The position numbers and the translations under genes are program-made. The notes under the pieces were generated by a model that made no database searches, was not told where the DNA came from, and saw only the letters and a program-made list of their open reading frames with translations. A stretch of DNA of 64,000 bases from assembly GCF_900112185.1 (NCBI RefSeq), contig NZ_FOKP01000021.1, positions 47,358-111,357 on the forward strand, written 5' to 3'. How positions within the stretch are numbered: the stretch's first letter is position 1; each line of letters begins with the position of its first letter. Shown piece by piece: positions 16,329 to 24,951 of this stretch. This DNA comes from Allobosea sp. CRIB-10. GTDB lineage: Bacteria; Pseudomonadota; Alphaproteobacteria; Rhizobiales; Beijerinckiaceae.

Positions 16329-17204
16329 ATGGAACTCAATCAAGTCAGCTATTTCATCAACTTGGCCGAGACGCTGAATTTCACAGCAGCTGCTCGCTTG
16401 AGCGGTGTGTCACAGCCAAGTCTGACCCGCGCGATCCGCCGCTTGGAGGATGAGCTTGGTGGGCCACTGATCTATCGCGACGGGAAGAACAGCCGCCTGA
16501 CTGGCCTTGGCCAAGACGTCGAGGCAGAATTCCGGCGCATGGTGGTCGCGATTAAGAGCGTCCGCAATCACTCCGAGAACTGGGCGATGGGGGGGCACCG
16601 CGTGCTGGATGTCGCCGTCGCGCTAACCGTCGGACCGAAGCAATTTACGGCCTTTTTCGAGAGCGCATTGGCGGAGATGCCATCTATCGAAATCAAGCTG
16701 CACTCGCTCCAGTCGAACGAGGACACATCGGAGGTCCTTTCAGGAAAATACCACGCGTGCATCCTGCCGCGAGAAACAAGAACGGAACGCAAGCTGGATG
16801 TGCGTCCTCTATTTTGGGAGCGCTTCGTGCTCGGCTGTTCTGCAAGCCATCCCTTGGCTGCCAGTGAGATCGTGCGCGGCGAAGACTTGCTCGAATTTCC
16901 CTTCGTCGATCGCCTGCAATGCGAGTTTCGCGATCGGATCCTCGATCACTTCGCGCGACGAGACTTGCTCATGCAACCCCGCTTTCGATCAGATCGCGAG
17001 GACTGGGTGCAACGGGTCGTCGCTGACGGCCACGCCATATGCATTCTTCCGGAGCGATCGACCACGGCGCACGGCCTCGTCACTCGACCGATCGACGGAT
17101 TCGTCTTGGAGCGCGAAGTCGTGATCGCGACGGTATCCGGCTCCACGGCACCGGTCGAGATACGGAAGATCGCGCAGCTGGCAGCCCGGTACGAGTGGGA
17201 CTGA
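16329..17204 (+). CDS. LysR-family transcriptional regulator divergent from hydrolase-OsmC
   Basis: A 291-residue LysR protein with an N-terminal winged helix-turn-helix (about residues 3-60, YFINLAETLNFTAAARLSGV then SQPSLTRAIRRLEDELGGPL) and a periplasmic-binding-like effector domain (about 90-285). Cysteines in the effector domain (about residues 145, 172, 198, 239) leave redox sensing open, but no known OxyR motif is visible. Divergence from the hydrolase-OsmC gene is the classical LysR arrangement and suggests it regulates that gene; the msrB-msrA genes downstream are a second possibility. Confidence 0.85.
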   Translation: MELNQVSYFINLAETLNFTAAARLSGVSQPSLTRAIRRLEDELGGPLIYRDGKNSRLTGLGQDVEAEFRRMVVAIKSVRNHSENWAMGGHRVLDVAVALTVGPKQFTAFFESALAEMPSIEIKLHSLQSNEDTSEVLSGKYHACILPRETRTERKLDVRPLFWERFVLGCSASHPLAASEIVRGEDLLEFPFVDRLQCEFRDRILDHFARRDLLMQPRFRSDREDWVQRVVADGHAICILPERSTTAHGLVTRPIDGFVLEREVVIATVSGSTAPVEIRKIAQLAARYEWD

Positions 17205-17234
17205 ATTACAACGTGAGGAGCTTCGGCGCTATGG

Positions 17235-17260
17235 AAACTATACGCACAGTGTATTGGATA
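17235..17260 (+). promoter_or_regulatory. AAACTATA-type upstream motif before msrB
   Basis: The stretch from 17235 begins AAACTATACGCACAG and continues TGTATTGG. It aligns closely with a site at 24119 that begins AAACTATAGCGACAG and continues GGTATTTGG, and more loosely with one at 28205. The distance to the msrB start (about 90 bases) fits a promoter or activator site. The binding protein is unknown; it could also be a sigma-factor recognition element. Confidence 0.4.
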
Positions 17261-17349
17261 AATCTAAGCCGCACTGCGATAGTTGAAGCAATGACCGACA
17301 AATTAACCGGTAGTTTGCATGGCCCTCTATATAATTATTGGAGACTATC

Positions 17350-17793
17350 ATGAAGTTTGAAAAATCACAGACAGCAGTCGACCGCCTGACCCCCGAACAA
17401 CGCCGGATTACCCAGGAGTCGGGCACCGAAAGGCCCTTCACGGGCAAGTATAACGACAACAAGGAGCCGGGCATCTACGTCGACATTGTGTCGGGAGAGC
17501 CGCTGTTCGCTTCGACGGACAAATTCGATTCGGGTTCTGGCTGGCCGAGCTTCACCAAACCGATCGTGCTAGCAAACGTGAACGAGGTTAGGGACAGCGC
17601 GCACGGCATGGTCCGGACGGAGGTCAGGTCGGTGCACGCCGACAGCCATCTCGGCCACGTGTTTCCCGACGGTCCTCCCGACCGCGGCGGTCTGCGCTAC
17701 TGCATCAACTCAGCGTCCCTTCGCTTCATTCCTCGCGATGAGATGGAGGCCGAGGGATACGGCGAATATCTCAACCAGGTAGAGGAGGCCTAA
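17350..17793 (+). CDS. msrB: Peptide-methionine (R)-S-oxide reductase MsrB
   Basis: A 147-residue MsrB, which reduces the R-epimer of methionine sulfoxide in proteins using thioredoxin. The signature strands SGSGWPSF, HLGHVFPDGPP and RYCINSASLRF are present; the last holds the catalytic cysteine (about residue 122). The two CxxC pairs that bind zinc in many MsrB proteins are absent, so this is a zinc-free type, and no resolving cysteine is obvious. No signal peptide is seen, so it acts in the cytosol. GGAG lies 7 bases before the ATG at 17350. It is separated from msrA by one base and forms a tight operon with it. Confidence 0.95.
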   Translation: MKFEKSQTAVDRLTPEQRRITQESGTERPFTGKYNDNKEPGIYVDIVSGEPLFASTDKFDSGSGWPSFTKPIVLANVNEVRDSAHGMVRTEVRSVHADSHLGHVFPDGPPDRGGLRYCINSASLRFIPRDEMEAEGYGEYLNQVEEA

Positions 17794-17794
17794 C

Positions 17795-18334
17795 ATGCAC
17801 CAGCGCGCAATTCTCGCAGGCGGATGTTTCTGGGGCATGCAGGATCTGATCCGCAAGCGACCCGGCATCGTCTCGACCCGTGTCGGCTACACCGGCGGGG
17901 ATGTTCCGGACGCCACTTATCGCAATCACGGCACGCATGCCGAGGGGATTGAGATCGTCTTCGACCCGGCAGTGACGAGCTACCGGAACATCCTGGAGTA
18001 TTTTTTCCAGATCCACGATCCTACGACGAAGGACCGCCAGGGCAATGATCGTGGGCTCTCCTACCGGTCGGGTATCTATTACGTCGACGAGGAGCAGAAG
18101 CGCGTCGCAGAGGACACGATCGCCGACGTGGATGCCTCCGGGCTGTGGGATGGCAAGGTCGTCACCGAGGTCGAGCCGGTCGGCGATTTCTGGGAGGCCG
18201 AACCGGAACATCAAGACTATCTGGAGAAGCGGCCCGGCGGCTATACCTGTCACTTCCCCCGTCCCGGCTGGGTGCTTCCACAGCGCCAAAAGGCTGGCGA
18301 TGTGCAGCCTGCGGCCGACACCGCAGCGGAATAG
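17795..18334 (+). CDS. msrA: Peptide-methionine (S)-S-oxide reductase MsrA
   Basis: A 179-residue MsrA that reduces the S-epimer of methionine sulfoxide. The catalytic motif GCFWG is at about residues 10-14, followed by VGYTGGDVPDATYRNHGTHAE and HQDYLEKRPGGYTCHFPRPGW near the C-terminus, where the cysteine in YTCHF may resolve the disulfide. It is cytosolic and of usual length. AGGAGG precedes the start, located at the end of msrB, so the two reductases are translated together. A second, divergent MsrA lies at 28871. Confidence 0.95.
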   Translation: MHQRAILAGGCFWGMQDLIRKRPGIVSTRVGYTGGDVPDATYRNHGTHAEGIEIVFDPAVTSYRNILEYFFQIHDPTTKDRQGNDRGLSYRSGIYYVDEEQKRVAEDTIADVDASGLWDGKVVTEVEPVGDFWEAEPEHQDYLEKRPGGYTCHFPRPGWVLPQRQKAGDVQPAADTAAE

Positions 18335-18473
18335 TCTTCACTGACGTTGCCGCTGCGCCGCTCGGGTTCGCACTCTTCTTGACCGTGTCGTCAAACGACG
18401 CGGTCATCGGACCCCGCATTGATGAGGTGGTCATTTGAGTCAGCCGCCGTCGTAGCAACAGGATCGCAGAATT

Positions 18474-19178
18474 ATGCCAGACCTCTCATCATTTCCGGTC
18501 ACGCAGCGCTGGCCGGCCTCTCATACCGACCGCCTGCAACTGTACGCCGCGCCAACGCCCAATGGCGTCAAAGCCTCGATCATGCTGGAGGAGACTGGCC
18601 TAGCGTACGAGCCCCACCTGATCGACATCTCGAACAACGAGTCGAAGGACCCAGCGTTCGTCTCGTTAAACCCGAACGGCCGCATACCGGCGATCATCGA
18701 TCCGGCGGGCCCGGACGGCAACCCCATTGCCGTTTGGGAATCCGGTGCGATCCTTATCTACCTGGCCGACAAGACGGGCCAGTTCATTCCGAGTTCACCC
18801 GCCCAACGTTACGAAACCTTGGCCTGGGTATTCTTCCAGGTGTCGGCCATCGGGCCGATCTTCGGTCAGCTTGGCTTTTTCCTGCGGTGGGGCGGTAAGG
18901 ACTATGAGGACAAACGGCCTCGGCAGCGCTTTGTCGATGAATCCAAGCGTCTCCTCGGGATCCTGGATCGCCAACTGGAAGGCCGTGATTGGCTCGTCGA
19001 CGACTATTCGATTGCGGACATCGCGACGCTCGGCTGGGTGAATGCGCTGGTTGAACTCTACGCTGCTGGCGACATCCTTAGCCTCAGCGACTATTCGAAC
19101 ATCCAGAAATGGCTCGGCCGTGGCTTGGCTCGACCGGCAGTGCAGCGTGGCCTGCAAATCCCTGCGAGGTCGGCATGA
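18474..19178 (+). CDS. Glutathione S-transferase (YfcG/YghU-like)
   Basis: A 234-residue GST. The N-terminal thioredoxin-like domain (about 20-100) contains LQLYAAPTPNGVKASIMLEE, with Thr/Asn at the position that contacts glutathione, and the cis-proline segment NGRIPAIID followed by ESGAILIYLADK. The helical C-terminal domain follows (about 110-225, with DWLVDDYSIADIATLGWV). The pattern fits the YfcG/YghU group, which has disulfide-bond reductase activity with glutathione rather than classical transferase activity. This fits the redox theme of the island. It overlaps corA by four bases (ATGA). Confidence 0.88.
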   Translation: MPDLSSFPVTQRWPASHTDRLQLYAAPTPNGVKASIMLEETGLAYEPHLIDISNNESKDPAFVSLNPNGRIPAIIDPAGPDGNPIAVWESGAILIYLADKTGQFIPSSPAQRYETLAWVFFQVSAIGPIFGQLGFFLRWGGKDYEDKRPRQRFVDESKRLLGILDRQLEGRDWLVDDYSIADIATLGWVNALVELYAAGDILSLSDYSNIQKWLGRGLARPAVQRGLQIPARSA

Positions 19179-20143
19179 GCGTCATCGCCGCCTACTATTA
19201 CAACGAAGGCAAGCGAATCCGGGAAATCGCGATCGACGAGCGCGTCCAACTCGACAAGGGTCGCTCGGGTTTCTGCTGGATCGCTCTTCTGGATCCCACC
19301 GCCGACGAACTTCACGCGCTTCAGGCGACGTATCACCTCCATCCGTTGGCAATCGATAACGCGATGCACCCGCTGTGCCCGCCCAGGCTCGACGTCTACA
19401 ACGGCGAGCTATACATCGTCGCGCAGACTGCCGAACTGGTCGGCGACCGGATCAGCTACGGCAAGATGGCGATCTTCACCGGTCACAATCATCTCATCAG
19501 CGTGCGGCACGGCAACGCCGGAGCGCTAGGCAAACTTCGGGAGCAACTCGAGGCTTCGCCGGCGCTCTTCGGAAAGGGTGTCGACTACGTGCTGCACGCG
19601 ATCTTGCACCGTATCGTCGACCAGTATCTGCCCATCTTCGAAATGATCGAGGATGACGTCCTCGCGATGGAGAAACGGTCGTTAGACGATTTTCTCGGAC
19701 GGGCAGAAGTCGCCCGCATCTTCGGGCTGAGGGCCGAACTCACGCGCTTCCAACGCACGCTCGGCGCTATGGCCGAACTGGTCAGAAAACTCGTCCGCGG
19801 GCATTTCCCCTGCATCAGCGCCGAAGTGAGGCCGTACTTTAACGATGTCGCGGATCACGTCGATCGGGTGCAGTCAATGGTCGACGGCCTCCTTCAGGTC
19901 CTGTCTACAGTCTTTGAGGCCAGCAGCCTTTTGGAAGCACAAAGGATCGGGGTGATCACCCGTCAGCTTGCCGCTTGGGCGGCAATACTCGCAGTCCCGA
20001 CGGCGATCGCTGGAATATACGGCATGAACTTCAAGCATATGCCGGAACTGGACACGGCCTACGGATACTTCGTCGTACTCGGGGTGATGGCGATATCCTG
20101 CCTTTTCCTGTTTGTGCGCTTCAAGATGGCCAAGTGGCTGTGA
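19175..20143 (+). CDS. corA: CorA-family magnesium/divalent cation transporter
   Basis: A 322-residue CorA-type channel. A long cytosolic alpha/beta and helical domain (about 1-255) precedes two C-terminal transmembrane helices. The signature YGMNF sits at the end of the first (about residue 283), followed by a short loop and YFVVLGVMAISCLFLFVRF. The GMN motif is the selectivity filter of the pentameric pore. The ATG at 19175 overlaps the GST stop, so the two are cotranslated. CorA in a redox island is unexpected; cation supply or Mn/Co handling under stress is a guess. Confidence 0.92.
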   Translation: MSVIAAYYYNEGKRIREIAIDERVQLDKGRSGFCWIALLDPTADELHALQATYHLHPLAIDNAMHPLCPPRLDVYNGELYIVAQTAELVGDRISYGKMAIFTGHNHLISVRHGNAGALGKLREQLEASPALFGKGVDYVLHAILHRIVDQYLPIFEMIEDDVLAMEKRSLDDFLGRAEVARIFGLRAELTRFQRTLGAMAELVRKLVRGHFPCISAEVRPYFNDVADHVDRVQSMVDGLLQVLSTVFEASSLLEAQRIGVITRQLAAWAAILAVPTAIAGIYGMNFKHMPELDTAYGYFVVLGVMAISCLFLFVRFKMAKWL

Positions 20144-20237
20144 ATACCGCGTCTCGCAAAACTCGCCGTCATCCGACCGGTCACAGCGCGCCCGACGCCG
20201 GGGCGGGCTCAATACGACACCAAGCATAGGTGCAGCC

Positions 20238-20810
20238 GTGACATCCCAAGTGACCGACGTTCTAGAAACAGTGCAGTCCTTCGTCGCCAAGGGCTACAAC
20301 CGCGAGTACCGCGTCAAAGACGGCAATCTCGTCGATCTCGATCTCGGATCAACACTGGACCCTTGCGCCCTTCGCATCGACGCGGCGTTACGTCTCGAAA
20401 GCGGGAGTGACGCAGAAGACGCCTCCAACATCTACGCGATCACCGATCCAGCGACAGGGCACAAGGGCCTGTTGATCGACGCGTTCGACGTATTCGACGA
20501 AATGTGTCACCGCGACCTCTCTGAGCGCCTCGTAGCGCATCGGGAAACAGTCCCGGCAGGTGACCAGGATGTGCCGAGCAAGCACGGACTGCGCAAAGTC
20601 TACAAGAGCGAGTTTGACCGCGATCCCGAGCGTTACGTTGTGCGGCAGGGCTTTCCAGACTTCCCAGCATGCCCCTTCGGCGGAGCCTTCAGCATTCTCG
20701 GCTTCGATACCGCCGAGCGGTCATATGTCTGGCTCGTCACAAGCATCATCCGAGATTCACGGCTGATTAGAATTCCTTATCAGGGAGAGGACGTCATCAG
20801 CGATGAATAG
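20238..20810 (+). CDS. Unknown protein with a domain like small 'phosphoribosylpyrophosphate synthetase' relatives
   Basis: A 190-residue protein, GTG start at 20238 with AGGTG just before it. The N-terminal half (VQSFVAKGYNREYRV, then DASNIYAITDPATGHKGLLI) resembles a family of about 100-residue proteins often named phosphoribosylpyrophosphate synthetase without evidence of that activity; this is recalled similarity, not a search result. The C-terminal half (CPFGGAFSILGFDTAERSYV) is not recognised. It lacks a signal peptide and membrane segments. It follows corA by about 95 bases in the same direction. No function is assigned. Confidence 0.6.
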   Translation: MTSQVTDVLETVQSFVAKGYNREYRVKDGNLVDLDLGSTLDPCALRIDAALRLESGSDAEDASNIYAITDPATGHKGLLIDAFDVFDEMCHRDLSERLVAHRETVPAGDQDVPSKHGLRKVYKSEFDRDPERYVVRQGFPDFPACPFGGAFSILGFDTAERSYVWLVTSIIRDSRLIRIPYQGEDVISDE

Positions 20811-20901
20811 CAGGATCAGCGAGCCCCTGTGGTCCCCTCCCGAAGAGGTCGCGGACCAGTCTACCGGATATTTGTATTATCGAAACATAACGAGGTGATT
20901 T

Positions 20902-21351
20902 ATGGATTGGAATAAAGACCATATTCGGGAAACTATGCTTTCGATGGAAACTGCAGCCTTGCATAGCGCTCGCGACAATTATCTGGATTATGTCTCCACC
21001 GCTCGGCTCGATCGGAGCGAACCGATCGAAAACGACGAACTAGCTCAGGCCGAGGTCGCAAGCGACTTCGCCGAAGCGCTCGATGACACGCTCCATGACT
21101 ATGCTGATAAACTCGAAAAACTCAGGACGATCGATTTCGGTCCCAAGTTGGCCGTCAACGAAGGCGCAGTCGTCAAGCTGTCTGGCCGCCACTTTGTGAT
21201 CGCGGTGTCAACGAGCAAGTTCACCTGTCAGGGGCGTGAGCTCATGGGCATTTCCACGATGGCGCCGATCTTCGAAGCAATCGAGGGTGCCCGAGCCGGG
21301 GAGACCGTGCAGTTCAACGGACGGGATCTCACAGTAGAAGACGTAGAATAA
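20902..21351 (+). CDS. Unknown protein with GreA/Rnk-like C-terminal domain
   Basis: A 149-residue protein. The N-terminal half is helical and acidic (MDWNKDHIRETMLSMETAAL onward). The C-terminal half (about 80-149: VNEGAVVKLSGRHFVIAVST, MGISTMAPIFEAIEGARAGE, TVQFNGRDLTVEDVE) has the strand order of the GreA/GreB/Rnk C-terminal domain, which binds RNA polymerase. This two-part layout resembles transcript-cleavage-factor relatives such as Rnk, but acidic residues at the coiled-coil tip cannot be confirmed. GAGGTG precedes the ATG. It converges with the MFS gene 21 bases downstream. Confidence 0.65.
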   Translation: MDWNKDHIRETMLSMETAALHSARDNYLDYVSTARLDRSEPIENDELAQAEVASDFAEALDDTLHDYADKLEKLRTIDFGPKLAVNEGAVVKLSGRHFVIAVSTSKFTCQGRELMGISTMAPIFEAIEGARAGETVQFNGRDLTVEDVE

Positions 21352-21372
21352 GGCACCCCACCGCCGCCCACA

Positions 21373-22656
21373 CTAATGCCGAACGTCCTGGGTCTTTCCT
21401 TGCATGCATATCATCGTATCGAGAGATCCCGTGATCATCGGCGTGCTCGGACAACGGGCGCCGGCCTTGGCCTGGTTTGGGGGACTCGGCTGCCTGCGTG
21501 TGACGGCCAGCACCGCCAGGATGATGAGCAACGCCGCCGCATAAAGGAACAAGCCGCCTGGACCTACGATAGCCATCGCCGCTCCCCCGATGAGGGGGCC
21601 CGCGGCTGTCCCGATCCCGTTGAGTAGCAGAAGCCCGCGCGCGGTGCCCAGTAGCCGACTGGCCGGAAGATCGTCGTTCGCGACCGCGAGGCACAACGAA
21701 TAGATCGGTATGCCAAAGCCACCAAAAAGAGCACCCGCCGCGAGGAGCAGGGGCAGAGGTGCTTCCGCGGCCATCGCTACGCCGACGGCAGCCGCCGCGG
21801 ACGCCAGTGCCGCACCGGCGATGACAAGATTTCGGGACACTCGATCCGAAAGCCAGCCGAGTGGCCACTGCAACGCCAGCGTTCCACCAAGAACCGCAGC
21901 CATGAAGGCGGATATGCCGCCCACATCGAGTCCGATCCTCTGGCCAAAGTTTGGGCCCATGCCCCAGAAACCGCCGATAGCCAGGCCGGCCAGGAACGCG
22001 CCAGCAGCAGCGAGGGGCGATGCGAGGACGAGGTCCCTGAATACGACCCGCTCCTGTTCGACCTGGGCCGGCGGATGACTGGGCAGCAAGGTGATCGGAA
22101 CCACAGCCGCCGATATCAAGAGCGACACGATGAGGAACAGTGTCACGTCGGCGGGCGGTGCGATGTTGAGTAGCGCCTGCCCGATTGCCCATGAGCCCAT
22201 CGAGACGACTCCGAATATCGACAGGAGTTGCCCGCGCGTGGATTGCACTGCGTGCGCGTTGAGCCAGCTCTCCGTTGCGAGGATCATGCCTGCATAGGCG
22301 AAGCCGGTAATCAGGCGAAGCGGCATCCAGGCGATCGGCTCCACGAACGCCACATGGAAAAGTGCGGTCATCGAAGCGATGGCCGCAAAGCCGGCGAAGG
22401 TTCTAACATGCCCTACGGAGACGATGATCCGCGGCAACACGAGCGCACCGATCGTGAAACCCGCGAAGTAGAAGGACATCATCGCGCTGATCGCGCCGGT
22501 CGAGAACCCCTCCTGGCCGGCTCTCACGATCAGGAGCGTGCCTAGCAGGCCGTTGCCCAGCAGCAAAGCGGCGACGCTCAGCAGCAGCGCCGCCACTGGC
22601 GCGAGAACTAGGCCGCGCTTACCTGCAGACCTCATGGTATCCATCGCCGGGCTCAT
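21373..22656 (-). CDS. Major facilitator superfamily transporter
   Basis: A 427-residue MFS protein with about 12 membrane segments (for example LVLAPVAALLLSVAALLLGN and FMAAVLGGTLALQWPLGWLS) and the motif DRVSRN between helices of the second half. Overall it resembles the YcaD-like group of MFS permeases (GFAYAGMILATESWLNAHA is characteristic). The substrate is unknown. Start at 22656 overlaps the DM13 gene stop by four bases. It is the last gene of a three-gene operon with a redoxin and a DM13 protein, which suggests export or import linked to a redox function. The final 30 residues are polar. Confidence 0.85.
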   Translation of the reverse strand: MSPAMDTMRSAGKRGLVLAPVAALLLSVAALLLGNGLLGTLLIVRAGQEGFSTGAISAMMSFYFAGFTIGALVLPRIIVSVGHVRTFAGFAAIASMTALFHVAFVEPIAWMPLRLITGFAYAGMILATESWLNAHAVQSTRGQLLSIFGVVSMGSWAIGQALLNIAPPADVTLFLIVSLLISAAVVPITLLPSHPPAQVEQERVVFRDLVLASPLAAAGAFLAGLAIGGFWGMGPNFGQRIGLDVGGISAFMAAVLGGTLALQWPLGWLSDRVSRNLVIAGAALASAAAAVGVAMAAEAPLPLLLAAGALFGGFGIPIYSLCLAVANDDLPASRLLGTARGLLLLNGIGTAAGPLIGGAAMAIVGPGGLFLYAAALLIILAVLAVTRRQPSPPNQAKAGARCPSTPMITGSLDTMICMQGKTQDVRH

Positions 22657-23144
22657 TTTCGAGCCTGACTTGAGGGTTGATACTCTGCCGCACTGATGAA
22701 CTGGTCGAATGCTTCGCACCAGACGACGACCGCGCTGTAGTCGCGAACATCGACGCCGACAGGCACCTCGACGATGAAGCCGTTGAACGTCTTCACGTCG
22801 CCCACGCGGAGCGATTCGCCCTTGATCTGGAGAAAGGCTTCCTTGGTGTCGACGAAACGTGGGGCAAGGTAGAGCTTGTAGTCGGGACCAGGGGCGAGCC
22901 GCCCAATGTGTGCGATCCGATTGCGCGAGACCCGGATTTCGCCTTCCCCCCAATGAAGCAGGTCGCTGCCTTTGAGATCGCGAGCCAGGCGCCCTGCGTA
23001 AAGCGTTTCAGTCGCGATCATCTGAAAGGCTGCCGTGTCCGGCGCGCGGGGCGCTGTGAGGATCGGCAGCGTATAGATGCCGCCAGCAAAGCCCATTGCG
23101 AGCACGACGAGATGGCTGGCAATCAGGATGAGCCAACGCCGCAT
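22653..23144 (-). CDS. DM13-domain protein, membrane-anchored
   Basis: A 163-residue protein. An N-terminal uncleaved-type signal anchor (LILIASHLVVLAMGFAGGIY) exports a DM13 domain (about 45-155), recognised by LAPGPDYKLYLAPRFVDTKE and by YSAVVVWCEAFDQFISAAEY, where the cysteine in VVWCE is the conserved DM13 cysteine proposed for electron transfer. It probably faces the periplasm. It sits between the redoxin gene (3-base gap) and the MFS gene (4-base overlap), so the three products very likely work together. Confidence 0.82.
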   Translation of the reverse strand: MRRWLILIASHLVVLAMGFAGGIYTLPILTAPRAPDTAAFQMIATETLYAGRLARDLKGSDLLHWGEGEIRVSRNRIAHIGRLAPGPDYKLYLAPRFVDTKEAFLQIKGESLRVGDVKTFNGFIVEVPVGVDVRDYSAVVVWCEAFDQFISAAEYQPSSQARK

Positions 23145-23147
23145 TGG

Positions 23148-23621
23148 TTACGCGAGCTCCAGTTCCTTCACGAGTTGGTCCGCGTCGAGATGGAAGTCCG
23201 AGAAAGCGATGCGGCCGCCAGCGTCAATAACCGTGAACCAGGGCGTTCCCCGTGTGCGGTAGTCCTCCATGAACGTGGGAAGCGTCGCGCCGACTGGTGG
23301 CTCGTCATGACCGAAAGCGACAGGAAGCTCATACTTGAGCTGGTTCACGCGCAGCTTCTCGAAGGTGTTCTCATGCGCTCCTTCGAAAACGGTCTGGATC
23401 ACTGCGAACCCCACGCCCTTGTAGCTCAATGCACCATGCAACACTCGTAGCGTCGGAAACCCATGCAGATGGCAGCCACGGCACCAGTGCTGAAATGCGA
23501 ACAAGATCTTTGGGCCGGTGCCGAAATCCGCCAGTTTGAGCGGCGCGACCACGCTTCTTCCATCCTCGCCAATCCATTTTTGCACCCGCAACTCAGGCGC
23601 TTGTCGTTCGTCCACGCTCAT
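23148..23621 (-). CDS. Thioredoxin-fold redoxin with a WCRGC active site
   Basis: A 157-residue thioredoxin-like protein. The active site FQHWCRGCHLHGFPTL (Cys47 and Cys50) fits the WCxxC pattern of redoxin/TlpA/AhpC relatives, and the later cis-proline loop is RGTPWFTVID (about residues 125-134). There is no N-terminal signal peptide from the ATG at 23621, which has GGAGG at good spacing, so it appears cytosolic, unlike TlpA. It is the first gene of the operon with the DM13 protein and the MFS permease. A reductase role is likely; the substrate is unknown. Confidence 0.8.
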   Translation of the reverse strand: MSVDERQAPELRVQKWIGEDGRSVVAPLKLADFGTGPKILFAFQHWCRGCHLHGFPTLRVLHGALSYKGVGFAVIQTVFEGAHENTFEKLRVNQLKYELPVAFGHDEPPVGATLPTFMEDYRTRGTPWFTVIDAGGRIAFSDFHLDADQLVKELELA

Positions 23622-24345
23622 CTGATCCTCCAACCCCGATGCAGAAGCCCGCCGGATGGTCGAGCGTCGCGACGGTATGCGAACTTCTGACCTTGATTGC
23701 ACCCTGCATCCTGAAGTCTTGATCGATCATATCGACGTTTATTTCGGACTATACTTGGCCATTAAAGGTGTCGCGCGTCAGACTATGAAGGTATCCGCTG
23801 AGATTTTCCAATAGCGGCGCGACATAGTTTTTATACCTTACATCTGTCCAGCCACGGGGGCCGCGCCTACATAGCTCGGAGGCATAGCAGCTCGAGAATG
23901 GCAGTGACGGGCAGCCCACGCTTATATGCTATCCTTTGATAAGCGCGGACGATCGTAGCTGCTGCCGAATGCATGGGCTTGCCCTCATGTCGACCTCTCA
24001 GCGGTAGCGTTAGCAACGGCGATCTCGCCCCCCATCTACACCACCACTGGCAATCAACGGGGTCCGGTCGAAATCCGCCAACGGGGATACGCCTGTAATG
24101 CCACTGTGAAGGCTATCAAAACTATAGCGACAGGGTATTTGGAAATCATACTGAACTGACGCTATAGTGTACATAAAATAATCACGACTCAACGCGAGTA
24201 CAACGCATTTCTATACTGATATAACATCCGGTATTCTGATTTTCAGTCAATTGGCCCGTTCGACGGATGTGCGTGCAAAGGTCTTGTACAGAATTCTGAA
24301 TTGATGCCGGTTCAGGTCTGTCGTGACAAGCAAGGGGGTTTCGCT
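23622..24345. other. Long divergent promoter region, about 720 bases
   Basis: No gene is supported here. It separates the leftward redoxin operon from the rightward sulfite-oxidase-like operon and is the most AT-rich part of the island. It contains the inverted AAACTATA-type pair described separately (24118-24171), a perfect CAGAATTCTG palindrome at 24289-24298, and a TTATATGC half-site at 23932 resembling the MarR operator arm. A short leftward frame at 24010-24192 shows no coding character. Confidence 0.45.
24118..24171. promoter_or_regulatory. Inverted pair of AAACTATA-type motifs
   Basis: One copy reads rightward from 24119 (AAACTATAGCGACAG, then GGTATTTGG). A second copy reads leftward from about 24170 (CACTATAGCGTCAG, then TTCAGTATGATTT). 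The two share CTATAGCG-N-CAG and a downstream GTAT, so the region is a large imperfect inverted repeat. The same motif occurs upstream of msrB and dps. The pair is about 175 bases before the sulfite-oxidase-like start and may serve both divergent operons. Confidence 0.45.
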
Positions 24346-24951
24346 ATGGTCACTAGAGGTTTCACCGGCCGCGGTTCAGGCGGCGACCAGTCCGATCGGA
24401 TTCCGCCAGGTCAGCATCTCGTGGAGAATTTCCCTGTTCTGACGGCCGGGCCAACGCCGAGCGTGGAGCCCTCCGATTGGAAATTCACCGTCAAGATCGG
24501 TCCGAAGCCCGTCAAAGTGTGGAACTGGAGCGAGTTCAACGCCCTACCGAAGACCAAGATCACCCGAGACATTCACTGCGTCACGTCCTGGTCCAAGCTG
24601 GATACCGCGTGGGAGGGCGTACTCATCGAAGACATCCTTGCAGATGCAGGGCTCGATCGGCCCACCGATTTCGTCTTGGCGCACTGCTACGATAATTACT
24701 CGACAAACGTCCCGCTGGCGGATCTGCTCTCCGGGAAAGCGATGGTCGCCCTCAACTATGCGGGCAAGCCGCTTCCCCGCGATCATGGAGGGCCGGCGCG
24801 TCTTCTGGTTCCGCACCTTTACTTCTGGAAGTCCGCCAAATGGGTGAACGCGCTGCAATTCACAACGCGTGACGAGGCGGGCTTCTGGGAGCTGCGCGGC
24901 TATCACATCTACGGCGATCCGTGGCGCGAGCAACGCTACACCAATGACTGA
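24346..24951 (+). CDS. Sulfite-oxidase-like molybdopterin oxidoreductase
   Basis: A 201-residue protein of the sulfite oxidase fold (oxidoreductase molybdopterin-binding domain). The molybdenum-ligating cysteine is in RDIHCVTSWSK (about residue 75), the family pattern HC-x-T-x-WS; later blocks HCYDNYSTNVPLADL and WKSAKWVNALQF match the family. It is a single-domain protein with no Tat signal and no haem or dimerisation domain, unlike periplasmic MsrP, so it is likely cytosolic. AGGGGG precedes the ATG at 24346. It overlaps the flavin reductase gene by 8 bases, and that protein is its probable electron partner. The substrate (sulfite, a sulfoxide or other S-oxide) is not determined. Confidence 0.87.
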   Translation: MVTRGFTGRGSGGDQSDRIPPGQHLVENFPVLTAGPTPSVEPSDWKFTVKIGPKPVKVWNWSEFNALPKTKITRDIHCVTSWSKLDTAWEGVLIEDILADAGLDRPTDFVLAHCYDNYSTNVPLADLLSGKAMVALNYAGKPLPRDHGGPARLLVPHLYFWKSAKWVNALQFTTRDEAGFWELRGYHIYGDPWREQRYTND

